A stretch of DNA of 42,602 nucleotides, taken from the NCBI GenBank assembly GCA_905479715.1, contig CAJQNR010000106.1:1-42602 (forward strand). The letters run 5' to 3'. Of the stretch, positions 25,096 through 33,382 are shown piece after piece. The translations under genes were made by a program, and so were the position numbers. The notes under the pieces are model-generated. The model saw only the letters and a program-made list of their open reading frames with translations. It did no database searches and was not told where the DNA came from. The stretch's first letter is position 1. Each line of letters starts with the position of its first letter. Source of the DNA: an uncultured Sphingorhabdus sp. (GTDB taxonomy: Bacteria > Pseudomonadota > Alphaproteobacteria > Sphingomonadales > Sphingomonadaceae).

Positions 25096-25273
25096 GGTCT
25101 GTCCGCCACATGTTCATGAAATGTTCCACCCTGTTCGACACGGATTTTCCAGGTTGGCGTCCGTTGCGCAGATCCTCAACGAATCGTGGATCGCGGACGG
25201 ACAGGCGACCGAATTTGGTCCACGGCATGTTGGTTTCGTTCAGAAATATCTCGATTTTTCGTAACAATGGCAC
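25085..25273 (-). CDS. small helix-turn-helix-like protein
   Basis: A 62-residue basic protein, PLLRKIEIFLNETNMPWTKF followed by GRLSVRDPRFVEDLRNGRQPG. This resembles a widespread short alphaproteobacterial family of unknown role in which a helix, the Phe-Gly-Arg turn and the DPRFVxDLRNGR segment look like a compact DNA-binding helix-turn-helix; that reading is inference. The start is GTG 25273, placed seven bases from GGAG; an in-frame TTG at 25279 is too close to the same Shine-Dalgarno. It is coupled to the 115-residue gene and faces the operator array of the divergent S24 repressor. Confidence 0.7.
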   Translation of the reverse strand: MPLLRKIEIFLNETNMPWTKFGRLSVRDPRFVEDLRNGRQPGKSVSNRVEHFMNMWRTDHAG

Positions 25274-25322
25274 TGGCAATCTCCTTCTCGCTGCCGGTCG
25301 TGCGAAAGGCCGACTCGTTGAA

Positions 25323-25375
25323 TAGGGAAATTCCTATTTGAAATGTGATTTCCTACATGTCTAGGAAAAATCCTA
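25323..25375. promoter_or_regulatory. operator array of the divergent S24 repressor
   Basis: TAGGGAAATTCCTA (25323-25336) and TAGGAAAAATCCTA (25362-25375) are near-identical 14-base palindromes; a half-site TTTCCTA (25349-25355) falls between them, so the sites repeat at 19-20 bases, two helical turns on one DNA face. They lie between the two divergent genes and touch the -35 element of the repressor promoter. This is the layout of a lambda-like autoregulated operator. Confidence 0.7.
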
Positions 25376-25404
25376 TTGCCAGTTTCGGCCAGAGGGGCTA
25401 TGCT
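25376..25404 (+). promoter_or_regulatory. probable promoter of the S24 repressor gene
   Basis: TTGCCA (25376-25381), a 17-base spacer, and TATGCT (25399-25404) make a good vegetative promoter. Transcription would start near A25411, three bases before the GTG, so the mRNA would be nearly leaderless. Operator 3 abuts the -35 box. Confidence 0.6.
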
Positions 25405-25413
25405 AGCGCTATT

Positions 25414-26067
25414 GTGACCGATGATCCCCGCGCCAATTTGGAACAGCTGATTCGTGATAACGGACATGATTTTGCTGCGATCTCGAAGATGCTCGGCAAA
25501 AACCCGGCCTATATTCAGCAATATATTCGTCGCGGTTCACCGAGAAAACTGGATGAGGAAGACCGGCGGAGGCTGGCGGAATTTTATGGCGTCGAGGAAG
25601 GGGTTCTCGGTGCGCCTGCGGTTCGCGAATCTCGTCGGTCGGGCCCTGTCACCTCTGATGGCTTGCTGCGGATCAAGCAATTGCAGGTTGGCGCATCGGC
25701 GGGACCGGGATCATTGGCCGACGACGAATTTGCAGAATCCATGGGCTTTGGGCCCAAATGGCTGAGACGGCTCGGCATAGATCCCGCCAATCTTTCGCTG
25801 ATAGCCGTTGATGGCGATTCGATGGATCCCACATTGGGCGATGGTGATGACATCATGGTCGACCACGGTGCTTCGTCCCGTCCGTTGCGCGACGGCATAT
25901 ATGTGCTGCGCATGGATGATGTGCTGCTGGTCAAGAGAGTGGCCATGGGGCCGTCCGGAAGACTCTCGATCCGGAGCGACAATCCGCAATATCCGGATTG
26001 GGAGGATGTCAGCGCGGAAAGCGTCAATATCATTGGCAAAGTCGTCTGGACCGGACGGCGGCTTTAG
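25414..26067 (+). CDS. XRE/C1-like transcriptional repressor with S24 (LexA-type) peptidase domain
   Basis: A 217-residue two-domain regulator. The N-terminal helix-turn-helix (LEQLIRDNGHDFAAISKML to about residue 41, with GKNPAYIQQYIRRG as recognition region) is joined to a C-terminal S24 domain with the catalytic-type Ser136 in VDGDSMDPTLGDGD and Lys174 in LLVKRVAMG. Family members repress transcription as dimers; some self-cleave under SOS conditions. I choose GTG 25414 because upstream starts (ATG 25357, GTG 25345) lack a Shine-Dalgarno, would bury an operator in coding sequence, and add unrelated residues. The promoter predicts an almost leaderless mRNA. No phage genes are near. Confidence 0.85.
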   Translation: MTDDPRANLEQLIRDNGHDFAAISKMLGKNPAYIQQYIRRGSPRKLDEEDRRRLAEFYGVEEGVLGAPAVRESRRSGPVTSDGLLRIKQLQVGASAGPGSLADDEFAESMGFGPKWLRRLGIDPANLSLIAVDGDSMDPTLGDGDDIMVDHGASSRPLRDGIYVLRMDDVLLVKRVAMGPSGRLSIRSDNPQYPDWEDVSAESVNIIGKVVWTGRRL

Positions 26068-26123
26068 CACCTCTCCATTTTGGGGCCTTGCAACTTGCGC
26101 ATCGCGCCGCCAAATAGCCTGAT

Positions 26124-26786
26124 ATGACAGATGCACCCCTAAAGGCCGTGATTATTCCGGTCACTCCGCTCCAGCAGAATTGCACACTCCTCTGGTGCAC
26201 CAAGACCAACAAGGCCGCATTGAGCGACCCTGGCGGTGATTTGAACAGGCTGAAAGCGGCAGTCGAGGAGCATGGCGTTGATCTTGAAAAGATCATCCTG
26301 ACTCACGGCCATCTCGACCATTGCGGTCAAGCGGGCATGCTCGCCGAAGAACTGGGCATACCGATTGAAGGCCCGCACGAAGACGACCGGTTCTGGATCA
26401 ATCAACTGGAAGGTGATGGCGCGAAATACGGGATGCAGGCAAAAAGCTTCGAGCCGGATCGCTGGCTGAAGGACGGCGACCAGGTCACCGTCGGCGATCT
26501 GGTGCTCGATGTGATTCATTGCCCCGGCCACACGCCGGGTCACGTGATTTTCTATCATCAACCGTCAAAGCTGGCGGTGGTTGGCGATGTGCTGTTTCAG
26601 GGCTCGATCGGTCGTACCGATTTCCCGCGCGGCAATCATCAGGATCTGATCGACGCCATCACCCAGAAGCTCTGGCCGCTGGGCGATGACGTGACCTTCA
26701 TTCCCGGCCATGGTCCGACCAGCCAGTTCGGCTATGAGCGCAAGACCAACGCGTTTGTTGCCGATGATGTGCTGGCGGCGCGTTAG
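26124..26786 (+). CDS. GloB-like metallo-beta-lactamase fold hydrolase
   Basis: A 220-residue metal hydrolase of the glyoxalase II/YcbL group, which hydrolyses thioesters such as S-lactoylglutathione. The metal-binding THxHxDH motif is present as LTHGHLDHCGQ (near residue 60); further ligands are His in CPGHTPGH, Asp in VGDVLFQGSIGRTD and His in IPGHGPTS. The length (about 220) fits the short, YcbL-like subgroup lacking the C-terminal glutathione-binding extension of classical GloB. The ribosome-binding site is weak. It sits between the S24 repressor and a convergent MAPEG gene. Confidence 0.9.
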   Translation: MTDAPLKAVIIPVTPLQQNCTLLWCTKTNKAALSDPGGDLNRLKAAVEEHGVDLEKIILTHGHLDHCGQAGMLAEELGIPIEGPHEDDRFWINQLEGDGAKYGMQAKSFEPDRWLKDGDQVTVGDLVLDVIHCPGHTPGHVIFYHQPSKLAVVGDVLFQGSIGRTDFPRGNHQDLIDAITQKLWPLGDDVTFIPGHGPTSQFGYERKTNAFVADDVLAAR

Positions 26787-26792
26787 GGTCTT

Positions 26793-27185
26793 TTATCCCA
26801 GATAGGGAATCGCAATAGCATAGGCACCGAGGCCCAGCAGAGTCAGCATCGTAACGAGCGTACCAATCATCCGGCCTTTGCCAAATTTGCCATCGTCCAT
26901 CCCGATCCCGTGAGCGACCCGTCCCAGCAGATAGAGTCCGCCGACAATCCAGAGCCACGTCGGTGACGTGGGGCTGGCAAGCTCAATAAGGCCGACCAAT
27001 ATCAGCACGAATGGCGCGCTTTCGATATAGTTGCTGTGTGCACGCATGCGACGGATGACATTCTCATTGCCGCCGTCACCGATACTGACTTTCTCGCTGA
27101 CCCTGACCTGTCCCACGCGCATCATCAGCCAGATATTTATCAGCGCCGCAGCACCTGCTACGGTCAATGTTATCGGTAAAATCAT
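26793..27185 (-). CDS. MAPEG family membrane protein
   Basis: A 130-residue protein with four membrane helices (about 2-20, 56-74, 78-95 and 108-127) and the MAPEG signature VIRRMRAHSNYIESAPFVLI. The family covers membrane-associated glutathione-dependent and eicosanoid-type enzymes; in bacteria the substrates are mostly unknown. It converges on the GloB-like gene with seven bases between stops; both types can involve glutathione, but co-function is only a guess. No hallmark promoter was found for it in the 196 bases to rpmF. Confidence 0.85.
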   Translation of the reverse strand: MILPITLTVAGAAALINIWLMMRVGQVRVSEKVSIGDGGNENVIRRMRAHSNYIESAPFVLILVGLIELASPTSPTWLWIVGGLYLLGRVAHGIGMDDGKFGKGRMIGTLVTMLTLLGLGAYAIAIPYLG

Positions 27186-27331
27186 CTTGTCGCCCCAATA
27201 TGTTTAAATTATAGCCCGTCTATAGAAGCACAATGCTTGCAACGCACAGGAATTTCATTATACGCGCCACTTCGCGTGCAATCTGCTGAACCCCAACCAG
27301 GTGATTCTCCAAAAATGAGAAACTGGATTGT

Positions 27332-27360
27332 TTGGCTTGGATGCAGGCTTTTGATATTAA
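27332..27360 (+). promoter_or_regulatory. probable promoter of rpmF-plsX-fabH
   Basis: TTGGCT (27332-27337), a 17-base spacer, and TATTAA (27355-27360) precede the rpmF start by 21 bases, giving a leader of about 15 bases. Motif and position only. Confidence 0.5.
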
Positions 27361-27381
27361 ATATATAGAACAGGCTTAGCA

Positions 27382-27561
27382 ATGGCTGTACCAAAAAGAA
27401 AAACTACACCGTCGAAGCGCGGTATGCGCCGGTCTCATGATGCTTTGAAAGTCGAAGCATATCAGGAATGTCCGAATTGCGGTGAATTGAAGCGTCCGCA
27501 CCATATGTGCGGAGCTTGTGGCCATTATAATGGCCGTGAAGTCTTGGCCGCTGATCTTTAA
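27382..27561 (+). CDS. rpmF: 50S ribosomal protein L32
   Basis: Small ribosomal protein of 59 residues starting [20 protein letters not shown], with a zinc-ribbon pair of CxxC motifs: CPNCG and CGACG. It is basic and conserved across bacteria. The gene heads the usual rpmF-plsX-fabH cluster that links ribosome and fatty acid/phospholipid synthesis. The Shine-Dalgarno is weak (AGG within CAGGCTTAGCA), but a likely promoter lies directly upstream. Confidence 0.97.
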   Translation: MAVPKRKTTPSKRGMRRSHDALKVEAYQECPNCGELKRPHHMCGACGHYNGREVLAADL

Positions 27562-27607
27562 TCAGCTAGTCTTTCGACTTCTGACGCGCAATCAAGGGGA
27601 ATAACTG

Positions 27608-28657
27608 GTGGGAATGAGGCCGCGAATCGCGATTGATGCGATGGGCGGAGATGAAGGCCCGCGCGTCATGGTTGCAGGCGCGGCACTCGCGCGGCACCGT
27701 CATGCAGGTTTCCAGTTCCTTTTCGTTGGTGATGAAGCGCAGATCAGGGAAGCGCTCAAGGATCATCCCAATCTCAGCGCCGCATCCGATATTCTGCACG
27801 CGCCGGATGTCGTGTCCGGTGAAGACAAGCCGGGGCAGGCGCTCCGCAATTCCAAAACAACATCCATGGGCATGGCCGTCAATGCCGTGAAGAGCGGTGA
27901 GGTTAGCGCTGCTGTCAGTGCTGGCAATACCGGCGCCCTCATGGCTATCGCCAAGCTGGCCCTCCGTACGATGCCAGGTATTGATCGTCCCGCATTATCG
28001 GCGCTGCTGCCGACGATGAAGGAAACCGATGTCGTCATGCTCGACCTTGGCGCCAATACCGAATGCAACAGCCGGAATCTGGTGCAGTTCGCTGTGATGG
28101 GCGCTGCCTACAGCCGGATCATGCACGGTTTTGACTGTCCCAAAGTGAAATTGCTGAATATCGGTACCGAAGAAGCAAAGGGCACGGGTACGATACAGGA
28201 AGCCGCGGCTACGCTGAAAGATGCCGCTGGCCTGCATATGGAATTTCTCGGATTCACCGAAGCGGACAAGATCTCGACCGGCGAGGTCGATGTGATCGTG
28301 ACCGACGGCTTCTCCGGTAATGTGGCGCTCAAGGCGCTCGAAGGAACCGCGCGCTTTGTCACCGACTTGCTGAAGCAAAGCTTTTTAAGCAGCCTTCGTT
28401 CGAAAATCGGGTTTTTGATATCCCGACCGGCCACCGAGATGCTACGCGACCAACTGGACCCCAACAATCATAACGGTGCCGTATTTTTGGGTCTGAATGG
28501 TGTCGTGGTCAAAAGTCATGGCAGCGCAGATGCAAAAGGTGTTGCCAATGCGGTCGAAGTTGCCGCACGTCTGGTGGAGGACAGTATTTTGGAACGGATT
28601 AGCGAAGATTTGAAAAAAATCAGCGAAGCAGCCCCGGTCACAGAGGTGACGAAATGA
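27608..28657 (+). CDS. plsX: phosphate acyltransferase PlsX
   Basis: Converts acyl-ACP to acyl-phosphate, the first step of the PlsX/Y route to phosphatidic acid. The 349-residue protein shows the N-terminal [26 protein letters not shown], the [10 protein letters not shown] loop, [13 protein letters not shown] and [14 protein letters not shown] motifs. I use GTG 27608 because AAGGGGA lies seven bases upstream; ATG 27614 is possible. It overlaps the fabH start by four bases (ATGA), so PlsX and FabH are coupled. Confidence 0.97.
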   Translation: MGMRPRIAIDAMGGDEGPRVMVAGAALARHRHAGFQFLFVGDEAQIREALKDHPNLSAASDILHAPDVVSGEDKPGQALRNSKTTSMGMAVNAVKSGEVSAAVSAGNTGALMAIAKLALRTMPGIDRPALSALLPTMKETDVVMLDLGANTECNSRNLVQFAVMGAAYSRIMHGFDCPKVKLLNIGTEEAKGTGTIQEAAATLKDAAGLHMEFLGFTEADKISTGEVDVIVTDGFSGNVALKALEGTARFVTDLLKQSFLSSLRSKIGFLISRPATEMLRDQLDPNNHNGAVFLGLNGVVVKSHGSADAKGVANAVEVAARLVEDSILERISEDLKKISEAAPVTEVTK

Positions 28658-29622
28658 GCGTCGCCGCCAAACGTTCGGTCATCAAGGGAACCGGTTCCGC
28701 TTTGCCGCGGACCCGAGTCTCCAACGCCGAACTGGCGGAGCGGGTGGACACGAATGATGAATGGATTGTCGAGCGCACCGGCATCCGGTTCCGCTATATC
28801 GCCGAGGATGACGAAACAACGTCCAGCCTGGCTATAGAAGCGGCTGAAAAGGCGGTACAGGCTGCAGGTTTGAATGGCGCTGATATCGACCTGGTTATCG
28901 TCGCGACAGCAACGCCTGACCAGACATTCCCCGCTACCGCCACAATTGTGCAGGATGCGCTCGGTTGTAACGGCTGTGTTGCCTTCGATATCGCGGCGGT
29001 TTGCTCGGGCTTCCTCTATGCACTTTCGGTAGCAGACAGCATGATCCGGGTCGGCAGCGCACGAAATGCGCTGGTGATCGGTGCAGAAACGTTCAGCCGC
29101 ATCCTGGATTGGGAAGATCGCGGCACCTGTGTACTCTTTGGCGATGGTGCCGGCGCGATTGTGCTCGCGGGCGAGAATAGTGAACGCGGGGTCCTTGCCA
29201 CACGCTTGCACGCTGATGGCGCGCATAATCAGCTGCTATATGTTGACGGTGGGCCCGGTACGACCGGAACGGTTGGCAAACTGCGTATGAAAGGCCGCGA
29301 GGTTTTTCGTCATGCTGTCGTCAATCTGACGTCCGTCTTGAAAGAGGTGCTGGACGAAGCCGGGGAATCGATCGACAATGTCGACTGGGTGGTTCCGCAT
29401 CAGGCCAATGCCCGGATATTGGATGCTACCGCCAGAAAGCTGAATCTCGCTCCTGAAAAAGTGATCAAGACCGTTGATATGCATGCCAATACTTCGGCAG
29501 CATCGGTCCCGCTGGCTCTCGATACCGCTGTGCGCGACGGTCGAATCAAGGTCGGAGATTTGCTGGTACTGGAGGCTATGGGCGGCGGATTTACCTGGGG
29601 GGCGTCGGTCATCCGCTACTGA
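28654..29622 (+). CDS. fabH: 3-oxoacyl-ACP synthase III (KAS III)
   Basis: Condenses acetyl-CoA with malonyl-ACP to start fatty acid chains. The 322-residue sequence carries the full triad: Cys117 in [11 protein letters not shown], His249 in VPHQANARI and Asn279 in [11 protein letters not shown]. The serine after the catalytic cysteine replaces the alanine of the usual ACAGF/ACSGF, a common variant. Its ATG overlaps the plsX stop. In many alphaproteobacteria ihfA and a MerR regulator follow fabH; here an AraC regulator follows instead, after a repeat-bearing promoter region. Confidence 0.97.
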   Translation: MSVAAKRSVIKGTGSALPRTRVSNAELAERVDTNDEWIVERTGIRFRYIAEDDETTSSLAIEAAEKAVQAAGLNGADIDLVIVATATPDQTFPATATIVQDALGCNGCVAFDIAAVCSGFLYALSVADSMIRVGSARNALVIGAETFSRILDWEDRGTCVLFGDGAGAIVLAGENSERGVLATRLHADGAHNQLLYVDGGPGTTGTVGKLRMKGREVFRHAVVNLTSVLKEVLDEAGESIDNVDWVVPHQANARILDATARKLNLAPEKVIKTVDMHANTSAASVPLALDTAVRDGRIKVGDLLVLEAMGGGFTWGASVIRY

Positions 29623-29636
29623 ATATTCTGCTTTAG

Positions 29637-29681
29637 TTTACAGAATGATACAAAATTTACATATTCGTCGCCAATTTTACA
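29637..29681. repeat. three TTTACA boxes in the AraC upstream region
   Basis: TTTACA occurs at 29637-29642, 29656-29661 and 29676-29681, spaced 19 and 20 bases, within an A+T-rich stretch between fabH and the AraC gene. AraC-family proteins bind direct repeats about two helical turns apart, so autoregulation by the downstream gene is the likely meaning. Confidence 0.55.
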
Positions 29682-29734
29682 TTTTGATCGAAAGCCAGTT
29701 GAGCTCATTGCCGTCCCGGTCCTAGCTTGGCAAC

Positions 29735-30775
29735 ATGGACTATCCGATATCTACAAGTTTGACGATTTCCGCCCAATTTTTATACCGTGCCTATCTCGGT
29801 TGCCATGCTCTTGAGGCGCGCAAACCGCAGCTGTTGAACGCTCTGCAATGTTCCGAAGCGGAATTGCGAGACCCCGCCTTTCGGTTGCAGATTGAGTCGA
29901 TTGCTAGTCTTTGTGCTGCGGCGCGCGACGAACTCAACCGGGCAGACGTTCATTCGGCGATCGGTGAAAAAATGGTACCGCGCGGGTTTTCCGATCATGG
30001 CTTTTTAGCCTTTTTCCAGCCCAGTTTTGGCGAGGCCCTGATCCAGCTGGTGACGGAGCAGGGACTGGGTGGTGAACAGCCAATCGTCAAACTGATGCCA
30101 CTCTCTTCCGGTGACCGGCTTGTTTGGAACCACGACCGGGTGGTTGCGCCCGATCTGGTTCATATCGTCTTCGCCCTTATCTACTATTGCGGGGAATCGC
30201 TGGCGGAGGGACGCTTCCAAACCGTAAAAGCAGCGCATTTCGCGCATCCCAGGCCGGAAGGATTTACGGGATTTCCGGAAGGTAATGTGAAAGGCGAGTC
30301 GATCCCCTGCCATTTCAATCGGTCGTCCACCTATCTTGAATATCATCGGTCGGCGATGGCCAAGCCGGTACCGCGCGACAATCCCGCAATAGTTTCTGCT
30401 ATCCGGCGTCAAAAGGCGATTTTTGCGCGGAGGAGATTCGAACGGGAGAATCTCGCGAAACTGACCTATGAATATCTGTTATATCTCCTCGACAAATCCG
30501 GTCTCAGTCTCGACGCCGCCGCTGTAACCTTTGGCATGGCGGAACGGACATTGCGGCGCAAATTGGTCGCGGAAGGCATATCCTATCGGCAACTGCTGGA
30601 GCAGGTGCGGAGAGATACCTGTCATCTCTATTTTCTGGAGGGGACGCGGAACCTCTCCGAAATAGCCGCAAAACTGGGCTATAGCGAATTGAGCGCCTTT
30701 ACCCGCGCCTATACAAGCTGGTACGGCCACCCACCGAGTCAGGACAGCGGGGCCTCGACAGCGCTTGCCGCCTGA
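29735..30775 (+). CDS. AraC-family transcriptional regulator (ArgR/OruR-like)
   Basis: A 346-residue regulator with a long N-terminal arabinose-binding-like domain (about residues 20-190; DRLVWNHDRVVAPDLVHIVF region) and a C-terminal double helix-turn-helix (AERTLRRKLVAEGISYRQLL, then LSEIAAKLGYSELSAFTRAY and the GHPPSQ ending). This architecture matches AraC members of the ArgR/OruR type that often respond to amino acids or lipids; the ligand here is unknown. It is not part of the fabH operon: 112 bases separate them and hold three TTTACA repeats. Shine-Dalgarno is weak. Confidence 0.9.
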   Translation: MDYPISTSLTISAQFLYRAYLGCHALEARKPQLLNALQCSEAELRDPAFRLQIESIASLCAAARDELNRADVHSAIGEKMVPRGFSDHGFLAFFQPSFGEALIQLVTEQGLGGEQPIVKLMPLSSGDRLVWNHDRVVAPDLVHIVFALIYYCGESLAEGRFQTVKAAHFAHPRPEGFTGFPEGNVKGESIPCHFNRSSTYLEYHRSAMAKPVPRDNPAIVSAIRRQKAIFARRRFERENLAKLTYEYLLYLLDKSGLSLDAAAVTFGMAERTLRRKLVAEGISYRQLLEQVRRDTCHLYFLEGTRNLSEIAAKLGYSELSAFTRAYTSWYGHPPSQDSGASTALAA

Positions 30776-30795
30776 TCAGTAAATATCCTGGGAAA

Positions 30796-30870
30796 TGGTG
30801 GGCGTAGAGAGAGTTGAACTCCCGACCCCTTCGATGTCAACGAAGTGCTCTACCACTGAGCTATACGCCC
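30796..30870 (-). tRNA. tRNA-Val (anticodon GAC)
   Basis: A complete 75-base cloverleaf on the minus strand, with CCA at 30796-30798. Acceptor GGGCGTA pairs with TACGCCC; the anticodon stem CTTCG/CGAAG encloses TTGACAT, anticodon GAC. The T arm contains AGTTCAACTCT. It would read GTC and GTT, complementing the TAC isoacceptor at 8975. It precedes cpdR on the same strand end to end, with no other RNA genes near. Confidence 0.97.
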
Positions 30871-30913
30871 ACGCTGGAGGCCGTCTAGCCAGCCGCTTCG
30901 GCTGGCGCAAGAC

Positions 30914-31291
30914 TTAATTCAGGTCGCTGATACTGTCTGGCTCAAACAGCCGGTTTACCTCGAGAACCAGATCGCGCAAATGAAAGGGCTTCGACAATAT
31001 TTTGGCTTTCGGAACCGATTGCCCGGCGCGTAATGTAACGCCGGAAAAACCGGTGATAAACATGACCTGGGTTTCGGGACAAACCGAGGCGCAATGTTGT
31101 GCCAGTTCGATTCCGTCCATTTCCGGCATCACAATGTCCGTCAAAAGCAGATCGAATTTCTCCGATTCCAGCAACGGAACTGCTGCAGTTCCCCGGTCCA
31201 CGGCGACAACTTCATAGTTGGCTTTCTCCAAGGCCCGTGTAAGATGCTCGCGCATCGCTTGTTCATCTTCCGCGAGGAGAATCCTGATCAT
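30914..31291 (-). CDS. cpdR: single-domain response regulator CpdR
   Basis: A 125-residue receiver domain without output domain. The acidic pocket is in LLAEDEQAM, phospho-acceptor Asp52 lies in LLLTDIVMPEMDG, the signalling Thr in MFITGFSG, and the conserved lysine in SKPFHLRDLV. This sequence closely follows Caulobacter CpdR, which is phosphorylated through CckA-ChpT and, when dephosphorylated, guides ClpXP to degrade CtrA and others, so it is a cell-cycle regulator. Neighbourhood with an N-formylglutamate amidohydrolase gene (divergent) is typical. AAGG lies about nine bases before the ATG. Confidence 0.92.
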   Translation of the reverse strand: MIRILLAEDEQAMREHLTRALEKANYEVVAVDRGTAAVPLLESEKFDLLLTDIVMPEMDGIELAQHCASVCPETQVMFITGFSGVTLRAGQSVPKAKILSKPFHLRDLVLEVNRLFEPDSISDLN

Positions 31292-31429
31292 TTTATCGCG
31301 CCTTTCCGAATATGCCTGATTACAGACAGACTATTATGCCGAGGCCGGGATATAAGTGCAAATCGGTTAATTTTTTCCCGAAAGCGATCTTTTTTTCCGT
31401 GTTCCGCACCGGTTTTTCGGGGAGGGAAC

Positions 31430-32317
31430 ATGGCTAGCGCGAACTCCAACCAAAATTTGCCGGCAATGTCCGCTTTTTCTTTGTCCAACATAGAGGCGCT
31501 GAAATTTCCGGTACTGGTCAGTGTGCCCCATGCAGGTCGGGAATATCCGGTCGAGCTTCTTGATAACCTGAATGTGCCGGCATCCCATTTGCTCCGACTG
31601 GAAGATCGCTATGCAGACCGGCTTGCGGCATCAGTCATTGCTTCCGGATTCCCTGTGATCATGGCCCGCAAGCCGAGGGCATGGGTTGACCTCAATCGTA
31701 GCCGTACCGAAATCGATCCCGATATGATAGCCGGGATGGACCCGACCCAGACGCCCCGGATTAGCAGGAAAGTAAGGGGTGGTCTGGGGATTTTGCCGCG
31801 CCGTCTGCACGGCGCTGGCAATCTCTGGCGGGAAAAATGGCAATATCAGCATGTTCTTGATCGGATTGAGAAGGATCACGAACCTTATCACGCAATGGTC
31901 GAGCATATCCTCGGTCAGATACGATCCGTTTTTGGATGTGCGCTTCTCCTGGACCTGCACAGCATGCCATCGGTATTCGACGAGAATCGCTGCAAAATCG
32001 GGTTTGTTATCGGCGACCGTTTTGGCCGTAGTTGTGAATCGCGCTATGCCGAGTTGACTGCCGACCATTTTCAGGGGGAGGGCTATCATGTTCGGACGAA
32101 TCATCCCTATTCCGGTGGCTATATGCTGGAACGGCACGCCAGACCCGATCGCAATGTTCATGGATTGCAGCTCGAGGTCGATCGCTCCCTTTATCTCGAT
32201 GAAAGCCAGCGTGAGCTGAGCGCTGACGCGACGGATATTGCGGATCTGATTCGCCAGTGCTGCGTGATGCTCGCGGAACAAATGTCCGGTCGTCATCAAC
32301 TCGAAGCAGCAGAATGA
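31430..32317 (+). CDS. N-formylglutamate amidohydrolase family protein
   Basis: A 295-residue zinc-type hydrolase, family of HutG/N-formylglutamate deformylase, which releases formate and glutamate in histidine breakdown. The first metal site is VSVPHAGREYP (His34); other conserved parts are EDRYADRLAA, RAWVDLNRSRTEIDPDM, the LLLDLHSMP segment and the NHPYSGGY loop. No other hut gene is nearby, so the physiological substrate may differ. The start ATG 31430 has GGGGAGGG directly upstream. It is divergent from cpdR. Confidence 0.9.
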   Translation: MASANSNQNLPAMSAFSLSNIEALKFPVLVSVPHAGREYPVELLDNLNVPASHLLRLEDRYADRLAASVIASGFPVIMARKPRAWVDLNRSRTEIDPDMIAGMDPTQTPRISRKVRGGLGILPRRLHGAGNLWREKWQYQHVLDRIEKDHEPYHAMVEHILGQIRSVFGCALLLDLHSMPSVFDENRCKIGFVIGDRFGRSCESRYAELTADHFQGEGYHVRTNHPYSGGYMLERHARPDRNVHGLQLEVDRSLYLDESQRELSADATDIADLIRQCCVMLAEQMSGRHQLEAAE

Positions 32318-32326
32318 GAAAATCCC

Positions 32327-32360
32327 AATAAAAAACCACCTCGCCAGTTAGGCGAGGTGG
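32327..32360 (-). terminator. strong intrinsic terminator downstream of sapC
   Basis: CCACCTCGCC (32336-32345) and GGCGAGGTGG (32351-32360) are a perfect ten-base stem. On the minus strand it is followed by TTTTTTATT, so it ends leftward transcription from the SapC gene, more than 185 bases past the sapC stop. Confidence 0.85.
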
Positions 32361-32545
32361 CCAAGGTTCAGGGAGGTGGTATTTCAGAGAAACACCTGCA
32401 TAGATCCGATCGGGGGATGCGGACCCATACAACACATGATGTGGGCGCAAACGGGACGAGTTTCAAGTCCCTATCACCGGAATATTATTCATTTTCTGTT
32501 GTCCCGGTTCCCACGAACCGGGAGATGTTGATTCCCGCGCAGTGA
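32361..32545 (-). other. long structured 3' untranslated region of sapC or small RNA
   Basis: No protein gene is supported here. The stretch between sapC and its terminator contains a perfect hairpin CCCGGTTC/GAACCGGG (32503-32522) and the shorter stem GGGAC/GTCCC (32453-32457, 32467-32471), and on the minus strand CCACCTCCC, which could pair with Shine-Dalgarno sequences. A 3' UTR-derived small RNA is possible; no promoter inside was identified. Confidence 0.4.
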
Positions 32546-33331
32546 TCAGAGCTGTACGGACGGCGCTTCGGTCACTTGCGGCATTTTACCCGCGCCAACC
32601 TGCCTTGCGAAAACTTCGCGCATCAGCTGCAGCGAGAAGAGATGAGCGTAGATTAACGGCAACATGCCATTCTGGTTGATCTTGCGGAGTTCATCGCCGC
32701 GCATATCACGCAGTTTCTCTTCGTTGACCATTTTGAATCCGCGATAGACAAAAGGCTTTTCCACGCCGGTTTGCTGAATGGAAACTTCGCCATCCATCAA
32801 CAGGTCCATCTTTTCCAGTTCCTGGACAAACTGACCGGTCCGTTGACCAGCCTGTTCAAACTGTTCGCAGAAATTCAGGATATTCTTGGTGGTTTCGCTG
32901 GGCTGATCCTTGTCGAACAGAGGGTCGCCTTCTTTAAAATCGCCGATGGCATCGGTTGTCGGGTCGAAGCAGAGTGAAAGTTCTTCAGCATCCGGACGCA
33001 ATTTTGCAAGCATGAAGGGATAGCGTCGGACATAGGCAGGGACATAGGCGGGTTCGCTGAAGCGACCTTCATCATCCATGAAGGTGTTGACGCCTTCATT
33101 CAGGCCCATGAGAATCAGGGGAACGCTGTTCTCGCCAACCGAAAACACGATGGGATAATTGCGCGAGGCATTGGCGAATTCATCCGAGGTAATCGGAACG
33201 GCGTGCTGAGTTTGCATGAAAGATGCATTGTCGAGCCCTTTGACTTTCCAATTTGCATGTTCCTTGGAATTGAGCGGAACCAGGTCCTTGTAGAACATTG
33301 GTAGTGCTTGCGCGTCGGGCGTGGTCGCCAT
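32546..33331 (-). CDS. SapC family protein
   Basis: A 261-residue protein of the SapC family, named after a Campylobacter S-layer secretion gene but with no proven biochemical role here. Recognisable parts are the N-terminal PLNSKEHANWKVKG, the VPITSDEFANASRNYPIVFS segment, and the WPE-less middle region YVPAYVRRYPFMLAKL with CFDPTTDAI. It lacks a signal peptide. GGAGA lies eight bases before the ATG. It is the only gene of its transcript as far as seen, with a long 3' tail ending at a strong terminator. It converges on the N-formylglutamate amidohydrolase gene. Confidence 0.9.
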   Translation of the reverse strand: MATTPDAQALPMFYKDLVPLNSKEHANWKVKGLDNASFMQTQHAVPITSDEFANASRNYPIVFSVGENSVPLILMGLNEGVNTFMDDEGRFSEPAYVPAYVRRYPFMLAKLRPDAEELSLCFDPTTDAIGDFKEGDPLFDKDQPSETTKNILNFCEQFEQAGQRTGQFVQELEKMDLLMDGEVSIQQTGVEKPFVYRGFKMVNEEKLRDMRGDELRKINQNGMLPLIYAHLFSLQLMREVFARQVGAGKMPQVTEAPSVQL

Positions 33332-33382
33332 AGTCAGATTCTCCGAAAAATTACTGTTGAAACCGAATAGTTAACTTGCGCT

